Source: Carnobacterium viridans
GTDB taxonomy: Bacteria; Bacillota; Bacilli; Lactobacillales; Carnobacteriaceae
Length of the DNA: 64,000 bases
Assembly: GCF_900102725.1 (NCBI RefSeq)
Contig: NZ_FNJW01000008.1
Location: 1,178,001 to 1,242,000, forward strand
Direction of reading: 5' to 3'
Shown: piece by piece, positions 26,322-35,460 of the stretch
Layout: each line of letters starts with the position of its first letter
How positions within the stretch are numbered: the stretch's first letter is position 1
Translations under genes and position numbers: made by a program
The notes under the pieces: generated by a model
Told to the model about the DNA's origin: nothing
Databases searched by the model: none
The model's input: the letters and a program-made list of their open reading frames with translations, nothing else

Positions 26322-26645
26322 AAAAAATCCGCCCTCACACAAAAGAAAAAATCTTTTGTGCAAGGACGGAATCATTGATTTCGTGTTACCACCTTGTTTT
26401 ATGAAAACCTCACAGTTTCCACCTTTTCCAGTACTAAAGCAAAATACTACTATTTATACTGTAGCACTATAACGGGTGCACCCGTAACAACCTAAAGTTC
26501 TGTAATAAATTCTCCAAAACGTTCAATTGTTCCACTCAAAGACCATTTTCCATTTAGTTTTCTCTTCCCATTTTCAGCTACCAGGGTTCTCTGTAAAGAT
26601 TCCACTTAAATGTACTTTTCTTATCGTTGCGTTTCATCCAATTCA
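26322..26645 (-). promoter_or_regulatory. T-box riboswitch, methionine-type
   Basis: The minus strand carries the T-box core GGTGGTAACACG (26393-26382), a distal stem I with AGAGAACC and GCTGAAAATGGG, and a specifier region AAAATGGTCTTTGAG whose ATG (26546-26544) would read the tRNA-Met anticodon. The bulge sequence TGGT pairs with a tRNA ending in ACCA. A terminator (26370-26328) ending in six T precedes the MetE-like gene. Uncharged tRNA-Met should therefore raise expression of the four downstream genes. Confidence 0.93.
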
Positions 26646-26651
26646 AATTGT

Positions 26652-26707
26652 TTTATAATCTAAATTTAACGTAACATCAATTTAACATTCTACTATTCCA
26701 TTGTCAA
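26652..26707 (-). promoter_or_regulatory. Promoter(s) of the T-box operon
   Basis: Two overlapping candidates exist on the minus strand, each with a 17-base spacer: TTGACA (26707-26702) with TAAATT (26684-26679), and TTGATG (26680-26675) with TATAAA (26657-26652). The second gives a start near 26645, just before stem I of the T-box. Confidence 0.6.
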
Positions 26708-26793
26708 TCTTTTTTATTTTATTTTTTATAATCTAAAGCAACTAATACAATTGATTCCATTTTCGAGCAATAGACTCTGCTTCTTTTGGAGTA

Positions 26794-27864
26794 TTAAGAC
26801 ATTTTTTCTGGAACCTTTTCTCCCTTTTTAATCAAATTGATTGCACCAGCTATCATTGCTGCTCCGGCAAATCCAATAATACTTCCTACTACCAATCCAA
26901 TGAAACGATTTCCTACTAAATCACTCACGAAAGCGCCACTTGATAGATTTGCCAGCAACAAAGCCAGGGGATTTTTAAAGAAATTAGCCAGCCCGTAATT
27001 GCGCACCATAGTATATTCCACAAAAAAGTTCAAAATCGTAATAACAATAATCGTTTGAATCACGTTAAGATCTAACGAGAATAGAAACATTCCTACTAAC
27101 AGTCCAAAAATACCGCCAACTATCCGTTGAACGTTTCGATACATAATGACATTTAGCTTTCTTCCTTGAAGCACAGCCGCACAAGAAATCGTTATCCAAT
27201 ATGGATTACCCAATTCTAGTGCTAAACCCAGATAAGTAGCAAAAAAGATTATTCCTGCATGATGAATAGAAGACAATAGTAATTCTTGATCGTGCTTTAT
27301 AGCATAGAGAAATTTCGTCTTAAATGATTCAGATTTATACTCTTCTTTTTCTTCAATAAGCTTTCTGTGCAACACACCAACTAAACTAGCCATTAAAATC
27401 GCAACCAAAACTCCACAAGCTACATAAATCGTAGCCCAAATAATCCCCGCAAGAGGCAATGTTAAGCCTGTTCCCATAGAACCTACCATAATTACAAAGA
27501 AGGATCCTGGATTTGGCAAATGAAGGATTCTGAAAATTAAAAGACTAATTAAACTGATTATACTAATCGTAATAGGGATCATCCAAGGTACAAAGGTTGA
27601 TAAGGCTCCTGCCATAAAACTCAGCACTAAACAGATCCCAACTTTAAAGATCCGTTGCATCAATGCTTTGGTCGGAATTGGCTGGTAATACAAAAATGCG
27701 AAAGCTCCCAGTGCTCCGAACGTTCCAATTTGCATATTATTTAGCAAGTAGCCTGCCATAAGCATAATTCCAGTAGTAAATCCCGCACCAAAAACACGCA
27801 ACAAAGAATCTTTTGTTTCTTTTATAGTGATGATTTCTTTAAAAAAGCTCCTTTTCTTTTCCAA
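26794..27864 (-). CDS. FUSC-family inner-membrane protein
   Basis: The 356-residue protein has about ten membrane helices arranged as two similar halves, each of five, with a cytoplasmic charged linker (residues about 165-190, RKLIEEKEEYKSES). This duplicated layout and the motif GTFGALGAFAFLYY are typical of FUSC/aromatic acid exporter family proteins (YccS, AaeB-like). The usual long soluble domain of AaeB is absent. The exported compound is unknown. The gene is a single unit next to the T-box promoter, with no visible functional link to methionine genes. Confidence 0.75.
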   Translation of the reverse strand: MEKKRSFFKEIITIKETKDSLLRVFGAGFTTGIMLMAGYLLNNMQIGTFGALGAFAFLYYQPIPTKALMQRIFKVGICLVLSFMAGALSTFVPWMIPITISIISLISLLIFRILHLPNPGSFFVIMVGSMGTGLTLPLAGIIWATIYVACGVLVAILMASLVGVLHRKLIEEKEEYKSESFKTKFLYAIKHDQELLLSSIHHAGIIFFATYLGLALELGNPYWITISCAAVLQGRKLNVIMYRNVQRIVGGIFGLLVGMFLFSLDLNVIQTIIVITILNFFVEYTMVRNYGLANFFKNPLALLLANLSSGAFVSDLVGNRFIGLVVGSIIGFAGAAMIAGAINLIKKGEKVPEKMS

Positions 27865-28282
27865 TATAAAAACTCCTGATCCATAATTGATTTTTTGCAG
27901 CTTTTATTCCTTCTCTCAAGTATACCGCCTTTGCAAATTTAAAAAAGGGCGTTTGTTATGGTAAATCCCTCATAATTTTGCTCTTAGTATTAAAATAATA
28001 ATACGATAACAACTATGAAGGGATTTTTTTTGTTTACGATGATAATAATTGGAAAAGCCTATAAACAATTAAAAAAGCTATAGAGGTAATCATACTAACC
28101 GATTATTCTTTTAAGCTATTAAAGTATTTCTTTATACAATTTTTGCTTACTTCTTGTTTCTATAAATACTAAGTATTTACTTTCTAACTTCAGTACTAAT
28201 TTTCCTTCCATTTTATCTATTGCACTTTCCAATCATACGCTTACATTCATTTGTTAACAATCGACTGAAAATTAATGCGAAT
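27865..28282. other. Intergenic region with an orphan plus-strand hairpin
   Basis: This 418-base gap holds a rightward terminator-like structure: AAATCCCTCATA at 27963-27974 pairs with TATGAAGGGATTT at 28014-28026 with one bulge, followed by eight T. An inner palindrome GTATTA-TAATAC lies in its loop. No gene is annotated upstream of it on that strand, so it could end a small RNA. The remainder shows nothing I recognise. Confidence 0.4.
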
Positions 28283-28309
28283 AAAAAAGACCTAGAATAA
28301 TTCTAGGTC
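28283..28309 (-). terminator. Terminator overlapping the cupin stop codon
   Basis: GACCTAGAA (minus strand, 28309-28301) pairs perfectly with TTCTAGGTC (28297-28289), and six T follow. The TAG stop of the cupin gene is inside the first arm of the stem. Confidence 0.85.
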
Positions 28310-28806
28310 CAATACTTTAGTACTGCTCCATTTTTTCCTTCAACCGGATCATTTTCTGGTTGACCAACACCTGCAACTGCTTGTTTGATTGCCTCGTAAT
28401 CCTCTGCTTTATCTTTTTGCATACCTGGTTCTAGTCCATCAGGATAAGCACCCACTATTTTAAAATCATAACTTGCATCAATTCTTTTATGGGCTACACC
28501 TGCAGGAAGAAATAAAACATCCCCTTTAGAAAAAGAATAGCACTGAGCATCAGGACCTCCAAGTTGCACAGTTGCTTCACCAGCAATACAAGCCAATACT
28601 TCATGAGTATTAGAATGAAAATGATGATAAGAAAAAATACCGTTTACCCATCCATTGGTATACCCGTTTTTTTCAAATAGATCCTGCACATTCTGTGCTG
28701 GATCAAATTCGTTCAATAAATGAGCTACTGCTTTTGGATAGTAGAGAACAGGCAATGGATTGTTAGGAAATGGTTTGTTTTCTTCGGTATAAATAGTCTC
28801 TACCAT
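28303..28806 (-). CDS. Cupin-domain protein
   Basis: The 167-residue protein has a single beta-barrel cupin domain. Motif 1, YHHFHSNTHEVLACIAG, with three candidate His ligands and a Glu, and motif 2, GDVLFLPAGVAHKR, are both present, so a bound metal is likely. Family members include isomerases, dioxygenases and sensors. The gene lies 39 bases after an aldo/keto reductase and probably shares its message, so a sugar or aldehyde substrate is possible. The exact role is not known. Confidence 0.8.
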   Translation of the reverse strand: MVETIYTEENKPFPNNPLPVLYYPKAVAHLLNEFDPAQNVQDLFEKNGYTNGWVNGIFSYHHFHSNTHEVLACIAGEATVQLGGPDAQCYSFSKGDVLFLPAGVAHKRIDASYDFKIVGAYPDGLEPGMQKDKAEDYEAIKQAVAGVGQPENDPVEGKNGAVLKYWT

Positions 28807-28845
28807 AAGATTTTCTTCCTTTCACTTCTCTAATCCAAAATTAGT

Positions 28846-29694
28846 TTAATCAAACTCTTCGTATTCATTTGGATGTTGCGCTTCTACTCTGCCCTCTTCA
28901 CCTTTATCTAATGCATCGATTTCTTGAATATCTTCTTTTGATAATTCAAAATCAAACACATCTAAATTAGCTTTTTGATGACTAAAAGAAGAAGCTTTTA
29001 CAATTGGCATGACGCCATTTTGTAAGTTCCAACGGATGATGATTTGTGCAGGTTCTTTTCTATATTTTTCGGCTAACTTAACAATCGTTTCATTTTCTAA
29101 CACATCATTGATCTCACGACCGAATGGACTCCAAGCTTCCGTTAAGATGCCTAATTTTTTGTTGGCTTCCACTAATGCATTGTTATTAAAGTATGGGTGG
29201 CGCTCAATTTGATTGGTTGCAGGAGTAACGCCCGTCTTTTCAATGATACGTTCAAGGTGTTCTTGCAAGAAATTCGATACACCAATCGTTTTTATCAATC
29301 CAAATTTTTGTGCATCAACTAGTGCTTGCCATGCTTCTTCATATTTATCTTGTTTAGGCAGTGGCCAGTGAATCAAGTATTTATCAAAGTAATCAATACC
29401 AATACGATACAAAGATTCCTGAATCATCTTGATGGCCTTATCGTATTCATGCGCTTTTCCTGGTAGTTTTGAATTGATCATCAACTCTTCACGTGGAACA
29501 GATGAACGTCGAATTGCTTCCCCTACCATCCCTTCATTCATATAGTTGGTTGAAGTATCGATAAGTCGATAGCCCGCATCAATTGCTGTGAGAACACTAT
29601 TTACACCTGTATCTCCTTGGATATTTACCGTCCCAAATCCAATAGCCGGCAAACTCGTTCCATCATTTAATTCGAATTTCTCAATTTTTGTCAT
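28846..29694 (-). CDS. Aldo/keto reductase
   Basis: The 282-residue NADPH-dependent reductase has the catalytic Asp, Tyr and Lys in order (DTSTNYMNE with the Tyr, SKLPGK with the Lys) and His in LIHWPLP. The C-terminal IVKASSFSHQ region binds the cofactor phosphate. ATG 29694 was chosen because GGAAG precedes it; a 34-residue in-frame extension upstream is rich in unlikely codons and has no ribosome site. Substrates of the family are carbonyl compounds such as methylglyoxal or 2,5-diketogluconate, and none can be named here. It is followed by a cupin gene. Confidence 0.87.
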   Translation of the reverse strand: MTKIEKFELNDGTSLPAIGFGTVNIQGDTGVNSVLTAIDAGYRLIDTSTNYMNEGMVGEAIRRSSVPREELMINSKLPGKAHEYDKAIKMIQESLYRIGIDYFDKYLIHWPLPKQDKYEEAWQALVDAQKFGLIKTIGVSNFLQEHLERIIEKTGVTPATNQIERHPYFNNNALVEANKKLGILTEAWSPFGREINDVLENETIVKLAEKYRKEPAQIIIRWNLQNGVMPIVKASSFSHQKANLDVFDFELSKEDIQEIDALDKGEEGRVEAQHPNEYEEFD

Positions 29695-29815
29695 CTTACT
29701 TCCATCCTTTCTATGAATCATTACACTATTTAGTATAAAGGAATAAGGATAGAGTATCATGGAATACGTCTTCAATAGTTGAAATGTAGAAAACAATAAT
29801 CGAAAAAAATTTGCT

Positions 29816-29846
29816 AAAAAATACCGTAAAGGATATTAACCTTTAC
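29816..29846 (-). terminator. Terminator of the TerB-C/BrxD/helicase operon
   Basis: GTAAAGG at 29826-29832 pairs with CCTTTAC at 29840-29846; on the minus strand a T-run follows at 29821-29816. Confidence 0.7.
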
Positions 29847-29971
29847 AGCGTTTTAAATAGCATTATAAGTTTATTCGTACTTTCAATAGCGAATCTTTAT
29901 TTACTTAGGCATTTTATACTTCCTCTAGTTTAAGAACATATAAATCCCATATTTTACGCCCAGTTGAACCT

Positions 29972-32053
29972 TTATGCTTCAGTAGAAAAAAAGTTCTTCA
30001 AAATCCACTTTATTTTCAATGTTTTAGGTACTAATTGCATAAATTTTTGATTAATCGTTAATTCTTCGATAACCTTTTCGTTTTTCTCTAAATAAGCTGC
30101 GACCGTATCCAAAGAGCCTTCATTCTTGTTCAACCGTTCCATGATTATTTTCAAATTTGGACCGGTGATCAAAGAATGCTTGTCCTGTAATTGGTATTTT
30201 TCTCCTTCATCCGCAATACTCTTGATAAGCAGCAACAAGGCGATATTGAATCGGGTCCCTTTAAAAGTCACGATTCCAATGTTTGCTTGGTTATCCTCAT
30301 ACCAATAGTTGCCGTTATCATGGAACAGTTCACTTTTCATAAACTCAAAATCTTGATTGATTTTCTCGTTGTTCAAGTTTAAATAGGTCTCATTTTTTAA
30401 CAGCATCTCCATGTTTTCCCGCACTTCATTAGAAACGAATCCTGCATCACTGATAAATTTAGGAGCCTTTCCTTCTGTCGTCTTATCGACCATAATACGT
30501 TTTGCTTTAATGTCTATATCTTTTACATTCCAAACTCTACCTGCCAATAAAATTTTACTTTCGATTTGGATATCCGGTGTAAATGGCAAGCTACCGATTC
30601 GCTCATGCTGGTAATGAACGGAAAAGTCACTGGTTGTCAAAAACATGGCGTAGAACTCTCTGAAGCGTAACATCTGTTCCCCTTCTAAACCCACAATTGC
30701 TTCTTCACCCATGATTTCAATGAACTCTTTTTCTACCATATAATCAATTAGGGTAGCCAAATCGGCATCTGAAATCTCTGCCCATACCGGGAAAAATTTA
30801 TTCATTTGTCTTAATTGCTCTAGTGGTACACTTGTTTTTTGGAAAAGTGTGGCCATAATCTGATGCGCCAATGCATTGTACGGCATCACAATCATTTCCG
30901 TAGCGTCCATTTCTTTTCTTTCCAATAAATCCAAAGCCGAATAAGTTTGCAGCATGTCCCAAGGATCATCTTCCACAATATGTAAGATGCTTTGGTGCGT
31001 TCTACGGCCACTTCTCCCTAAACGTTGGCTAAGAGAAGATGTGGATGGAGGTGAGCTATACTGTACCACGCTATCGACTGTTCCAATGTCTATTCCCAAT
31101 TCTAACGTCGAAGTACAAGTAATCGTAAACAAATCCTGCTCGTTGTTTTTCGCAAAAAATTCTACTTCTTCACGCAAGACTTTATCCACTGATGAGTGAT
31201 GGGCAAAGTAACGAATTGGAAGATTCTCTTTCGTAGCCATTTTTTCCAATTTATGAGTGATTTCTTCTACTTTATTCCGCGAATTTGGAAAAACCAACAT
31301 CGTTTCTTTTTGGGAATACTGATAGATAGCGGCTAAAGATTTTCTTGAAATAAATGGACCTGCTTCGCCACTTGTATAGTCTATTGTAACGAGTAGATCA
31401 TTTTTATCAGAATCTACGAGAATATCTGTGTGGCGATTGCTTCCAAAGAAATTTTTTGCATAACTAAAATCAATCTTGCTTAAGGTTGCGCTCATTGCAA
31501 TGAATCGTGGATTCTGCATGAATAGACTGATCCTCTGTATCAGGGATTGAAGATGAATTCCACGTTCTGTCCCTAAAAAACTATGCAGTTCGTCAATGAT
31601 GATCCATTCTACTCCTTGAAATAGTTGTTGTGCTTCTTCAGAACGATTCACTAGCATGCCTTCAATGGATTCGGGTGTAATCAGTAAAATACCTTTTGGG
31701 TCTTTTATAATCTTTCTTTTTTCTGATTGGGATGCTTCGCCATGCCATCTGGTAATTGGAACATCCAAATACAGACATAATTCGCTAATGCGTTGGAATT
31801 GGTCATTTATTAAAGCTTTTAATGGTGAAATATACACTATTTTAAGTCCAGTATTCCAATCTTCCACACCATTTACTGCTGGAATAAAAGCTGCTTCTGT
31901 TTTCCCGGAAGCAGTCGGCGCAGACAAAATGAGATTATGATCCGTATTAGCGATTTGTTTGATAGAAGCATTTTGTATTCTAGTTAATTTTGACCAGCCT
32001 TTATCGTATATATAATGTTGGATATCTCTTTTCAAACTATCAAAAGCTTGCAT
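29972..32053 (-). CDS. Lhr/BrxHI-like superfamily 2 helicase
   Basis: The 693-residue helicase has motif I APTASGKT (45-52), motif II DELH (154-157), motif III SAT (188-190), TSTLELGIDIG (314-324) and motif VI QRLGRSGR (343-350), which are the marks of the Lhr and BrxHI branch of DEAD/DEAH enzymes. The C-terminal half (about 370-693) has winged-helix and beta-rich parts as in Lhr-type proteins but is shorter than full Lhr. It starts at the last base of the BrxD-like ATPase gene and is the third gene of an operon. A DNA translocase or unwinding role in a DNA-processing complex is inferred. Confidence 0.87.
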   Translation of the reverse strand: MQAFDSLKRDIQHYIYDKGWSKLTRIQNASIKQIANTDHNLILSAPTASGKTEAAFIPAVNGVEDWNTGLKIVYISPLKALINDQFQRISELCLYLDVPITRWHGEASQSEKRKIIKDPKGILLITPESIEGMLVNRSEEAQQLFQGVEWIIIDELHSFLGTERGIHLQSLIQRISLFMQNPRFIAMSATLSKIDFSYAKNFFGSNRHTDILVDSDKNDLLVTIDYTSGEAGPFISRKSLAAIYQYSQKETMLVFPNSRNKVEEITHKLEKMATKENLPIRYFAHHSSVDKVLREEVEFFAKNNEQDLFTITCTSTLELGIDIGTVDSVVQYSSPPSTSSLSQRLGRSGRRTHQSILHIVEDDPWDMLQTYSALDLLERKEMDATEMIVMPYNALAHQIMATLFQKTSVPLEQLRQMNKFFPVWAEISDADLATLIDYMVEKEFIEIMGEEAIVGLEGEQMLRFREFYAMFLTTSDFSVHYQHERIGSLPFTPDIQIESKILLAGRVWNVKDIDIKAKRIMVDKTTEGKAPKFISDAGFVSNEVRENMEMLLKNETYLNLNNEKINQDFEFMKSELFHDNGNYWYEDNQANIGIVTFKGTRFNIALLLLIKSIADEGEKYQLQDKHSLITGPNLKIIMERLNKNEGSLDTVAAYLEKNEKVIEELTINQKFMQLVPKTLKIKWILKNFFSTEA

Positions 32054-33384
32054 CAGTAAACCTCTATTTCGTCATGGTCATCCATGTCTTGTTCCACCAT
32101 GGAAGACTTTCTTCCAAAGCGCTCAGTAAGAATTTGAGTAAAGGAGTACTCCTGGTTTTGACGTAGTAGAGATAAAATTTCAATATAATCTTTAATAACC
32201 GCACGCGGTGTCAAGAAAGCCTCTGCACCTGGACGGTTTAACTGTGATTCCATGTATTCTTCAATATCGCCATCCTTTACAACTAAAGCCGTTTGATTAG
32301 CGACATTGTATATTTCCGACAGCTTTTTCAACAGAATAAAAATTTCTTCAGGCGTCAGTGGTTTCAAATCGATTACGGTACTGTTTACATTAATATAAGC
32401 TTTGTTTTTCATCAGTTCATTACCAAATCGAGTCTTCAATGCACCGTAGCTTGCTAATCCTCTTCGCTCATCATAAACCGTATTTTTTGTTGCTCCAAAA
32501 TTGATGAACAAGCCTTTTGCTTCATTGGTTTTAGTTTCGTTGTATAAATTAAGGATCATCTCGTAATTTTTTTCCCGTGTCAACGATCGAGGTAATTTGT
32601 ACAAATTAACGGATTCATCAAAATTGATGACAAATCCTTTATAACCAATTTTCAAAAACAATTCTGCTAGATTTTTTAATGCAATCAGATAATTCGAATC
32701 ATTGATGACATTTTTGATGCCTAATTCTTTAGAAGCTTCGGTTTTGGTCGTGATATCCCCGCGAATCCAGCGAATAGCTTCGATTTGGAGAGAAACATTG
32801 TCTTCTGCAACTCCTTCAAAATACTTCATCAGCGCTTGGCCAAACTCATAGGATAACCCCGATGAGTAGAAAGAATTCGTTGTCTTCAAAATGACATTCT
32901 CCACTAATTTCCAATTGCCTCTTTCAAGTAGTTCCGGAACACTGAGGTTGTTTTCTTCAGCAATCTGTTCAAGCAACCCTTGGATCCATTGTTGGACAAT
33001 CGTTTCGATGGCATTCCCATTGCGGTTGTTCTTGATTGTTATTTTATTGACGACTTCATTATAAAGCGCTAATGCTTTTCCTGACGAATCATAAAAACGG
33101 CGTGTCGGAGTTAAATCAATGGTGGATACCACGAAATTCTTTTGAAGTGCTAACGATTCGATCGTCCGCAAAACGAAACTTTTTCCAGATCCAAAATCCC
33201 CCACCCAAAAACGCAAGTCACTATTGCCGTCTTCTAATTTTTGTAAGGTAGCAATGATTTCCTCGACCTCATGGCTTCTCCCCACCAGCACGTGCTGTAC
33301 TCCTTTGATCGGAACAACACCTGCTTCCAAAGAGTCAATAATGTCCTGGGCATCCTTTTTTCTCAGTTTCTTTTCAACCATCAA
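32053..33384 (-). CDS. BrxD-like P-loop ATPase (DUF2791 family)
   Basis: The 443-residue ATPase has Walker A GDFGSGKS (62-69) and Walker B FVINFDE (251-257). The N-terminal run DAQDIIDSLEAGVVPIKG resembles the start of BrxD proteins of BREX phage-defence systems (DUF2791 family), which are AAA-like ATPases. Other BREX genes (pglX, pglZ, brxC) are not in the window. It overlaps the end of the TerB-C gene by 11 bases and the helicase gene by 1 base, so the three proteins are probably made together. The C-terminal winged-helix-like part is typical of DNA-binding ATPases. Confidence 0.85.
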   Translation of the reverse strand: MMVEKKLRKKDAQDIIDSLEAGVVPIKGVQHVLVGRSHEVEEIIATLQKLEDGNSDLRFWVGDFGSGKSFVLRTIESLALQKNFVVSTIDLTPTRRFYDSSGKALALYNEVVNKITIKNNRNGNAIETIVQQWIQGLLEQIAEENNLSVPELLERGNWKLVENVILKTTNSFYSSGLSYEFGQALMKYFEGVAEDNVSLQIEAIRWIRGDITTKTEASKELGIKNVINDSNYLIALKNLAELFLKIGYKGFVINFDESVNLYKLPRSLTREKNYEMILNLYNETKTNEAKGLFINFGATKNTVYDERRGLASYGALKTRFGNELMKNKAYINVNSTVIDLKPLTPEEIFILLKKLSEIYNVANQTALVVKDGDIEEYMESQLNRPGAEAFLTPRAVIKDYIEILSLLRQNQEYSFTQILTERFGRKSSMVEQDMDDHDEIEVY

Positions 33385-35191
33385 TCCATTCCCTCATTTC
33401 TTCCATAAAATCTTCTTCAATAATAATTTGGTGTTGATAAATTGTTAGTACTTGATCATCAAATACATCGTATAAAATTTCATTTAGTTCATTAAGATAG
33501 GCTTGATAAAGCTTACCTTTTTTAGCAGCTTGTTGTTTAAACTCTTCTAAAGATAGTCCATTGTTTCGCACTAAATAGCTCAAGAATGCCATTTGGTCCG
33601 ATGGTTGGCTTGCTTCTTGTTCCTCCGCTTCTGCTAAACTAGAGACAGACACAGCATGACTAGATTCCAACTGCTTTGTTGCCAACACGTTCTCCTTGTG
33701 AAAAAGAGGGTTAGAAACTGTATCTGGATTTATTTCTTCTTCACCCAAATAATCATCTACCCTATCAATGATAGCATATAGCGCAGAATTGGATGCGGTG
33801 ATTAATTCATTGTCCAACTTGATTTTTCTTCGTGCCGGCTGTGCTAGTTTATCCAACAGTGCTGGCAGATTTTCGTACACTAACTCTTTGGCACTCAACA
33901 ACTCTTGGTACTCTTCTTGTCGAGTTGAATGAATAAATTCATCACGTTGCTTTTGTTGTGCTTTTATTAATGGCAATGCCCTCTTCTCCATTAAGAAAAT
34001 AACTAGTCTGTGTTTATTCGAATCCGTGCTGTTTTTGATGACTTTAGTGCCTATTTTTTTCAAATCTGGATCTTTGGCTATATCTACAAGAAACTTACTA
34101 ACACTTTCAAATGGTTGATCAATAATAAAATTAGCCGCTTCATTCCATGCAGTCTTGTACACCGTTCTCAAACTCATTATGGTCGGGTAGTCAAAATCTA
34201 ATTCCGTTTTTGTATCTAGATACGCTTGAATTTTCTGAACCGTTTTTTTCGGCAGATATTGCTGCAAGCTTTGCCAGCTCTGTTCATCTGCTGCCAATCG
34301 AAACCCTTCGATTTCTTTGCGAATGCTGTTTTCAGCGAGTAGATAGAGATCCGTTGGCAGACTGTTTGTTTCTTTCCAGATACGAACATCATATAATGGC
34401 AAACGAAAGAATTGTCTGAAATAATTATTTGGTTTTACTTTCCACTTAATCGTTTCATCTTCTAAATCAGCTAATACAATGTGCAACAAGTCTGCATACT
34501 TCTCCAAACAAAGAGTCATCAAAGCTGGAACTTCCGTAAATTTAGTGACTCGTTTGTTTACACGATTAAAATAGTCCATTTGTATACTTTCAAATGCCTG
34601 TTTATTCCGTAACTCTCCTGAAGGATCCCACCAGATAATTTTTGTGCCAAAGGAGGTTAATTTATATTCTTCTCTCGTTTCTTCATCCGGAAAAGGAAGA
34701 CTTTCGCGGCATTCATCGATTTCTTTTCTCACTAACAAACAAATCTCACTAGCTAGCATGGATTCCAACACAAATGAAATAAAACTAGTCGCTTCTTTAT
34801 CCTCTTGTCTATAAAAGGAAGTAACTACATTTCTAGCTACCCGATAGATTTCGTCAATAGCAGATTCTCGAGAGTAGTAATAAGTAGCCTTCACATATTT
34901 GATATTTTGATGCCGTTTTTTCAATTCCACATCTACAACATCACACACTCTGTTAAATAATGCTTCAATTTCCTGTTCTACTTGATAGGTAAAATCATCA
35001 TTAAATCTTATATATGGTGTAATGTAACTGAGCCAGGCTTGTTTAACAGCCCTCCTAGAATGTTTTTTTTCTACAATAACATCTCTTGGATTAATAAACG
35101 ATTCTTCATTATCTACTAACTCGATGATGGAGAGTTTTTGTTGTTCAGTTAATTGCTTTTTTTGAAATAAATTGTTTAGAAATTCAAACAT
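33374..35191 (-). CDS. TerB-C domain protein, 605 residues
   Basis: The N-terminal two thirds are helical and rich in charged residues; two short segments (EAIRKEIEG-like and TTYYYSRE-like) are reminiscent of TerB-N proteins, but I could not confirm the domain. The last 65 residues (from about 540) match the TerB-C pattern: FLSYLVRNNGLSLEEF, then LNEILYDVFDDQVLTI and a closing IIEEDFMEEM. TerB-C proteins occur with helicases and ATPases in predicted DNA-processing stress systems. AAGGTGGAG precedes ATG 35191. First gene of the operon, behind a good promoter. Confidence 0.75.
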   Translation of the reverse strand: MFEFLNNLFQKKQLTEQQKLSIIELVDNEESFINPRDVIVEKKHSRRAVKQAWLSYITPYIRFNDDFTYQVEQEIEALFNRVCDVVDVELKKRHQNIKYVKATYYYSRESAIDEIYRVARNVVTSFYRQEDKEATSFISFVLESMLASEICLLVRKEIDECRESLPFPDEETREEYKLTSFGTKIIWWDPSGELRNKQAFESIQMDYFNRVNKRVTKFTEVPALMTLCLEKYADLLHIVLADLEDETIKWKVKPNNYFRQFFRLPLYDVRIWKETNSLPTDLYLLAENSIRKEIEGFRLAADEQSWQSLQQYLPKKTVQKIQAYLDTKTELDFDYPTIMSLRTVYKTAWNEAANFIIDQPFESVSKFLVDIAKDPDLKKIGTKVIKNSTDSNKHRLVIFLMEKRALPLIKAQQKQRDEFIHSTRQEEYQELLSAKELVYENLPALLDKLAQPARRKIKLDNELITASNSALYAIIDRVDDYLGEEEINPDTVSNPLFHKENVLATKQLESSHAVSVSSLAEAEEQEASQPSDQMAFLSYLVRNNGLSLEEFKQQAAKKGKLYQAYLNELNEILYDVFDDQVLTIYQHQIIIEEDFMEEMREWIDG

Positions 35192-35236
35192 TTTTAGAAC
35201 TCCACCTTCCTAATTTACTAGTTAGAATGTCCTCTA

Positions 35237-35265
35237 AGTATACGGCTACTGACAGGTAGATTCAA
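35237..35265 (-). promoter_or_regulatory. Promoter of the TerB-C operon
   Basis: On the minus strand -35 TTGAAT (35265-35260) and -10 TATACT (35242-35237) have a 17-base spacer, about 40 bases before the start codon. Confidence 0.65.
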
Positions 35266-35299
35266 GAACTCAAATCCCGTATTTTAAGGAATACATCCC

Positions 35300-35323
35300 T
35301 TTCTATTAATGTCCTAATAGAAA
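35300..35323. promoter_or_regulatory. Operator-like palindrome upstream of the TerB-C promoter
   Basis: TTTCTATTA at 35300-35308 and TAATAGAAA at 35315-35323 form a perfect 9-6-9 inverted repeat 35 bases upstream of the -35 box. It has no T-run, so it is more likely a protein-binding site than a terminator. The binder is unknown. Confidence 0.45.
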
Positions 35324-35460
35324 AGTACAGACCACTAATTTGTCTGACTATTACAATGACCAAAAATCGAAAAAAACGCTTAATATCAGTATAACTTCTT
35401 CTTTGCTTATGATATGATTGTCATAACTATGTGTACTAGAAAATAAAACAGGGGGTAAAT

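Noticed and set aside
29972-35191. Complete BREX type 2 or DISARM system
   Set aside because: Only BrxD-like and BrxHI-like genes are present; no pglX, pglZ, pglW, brxC or methylase gene lies in the window.
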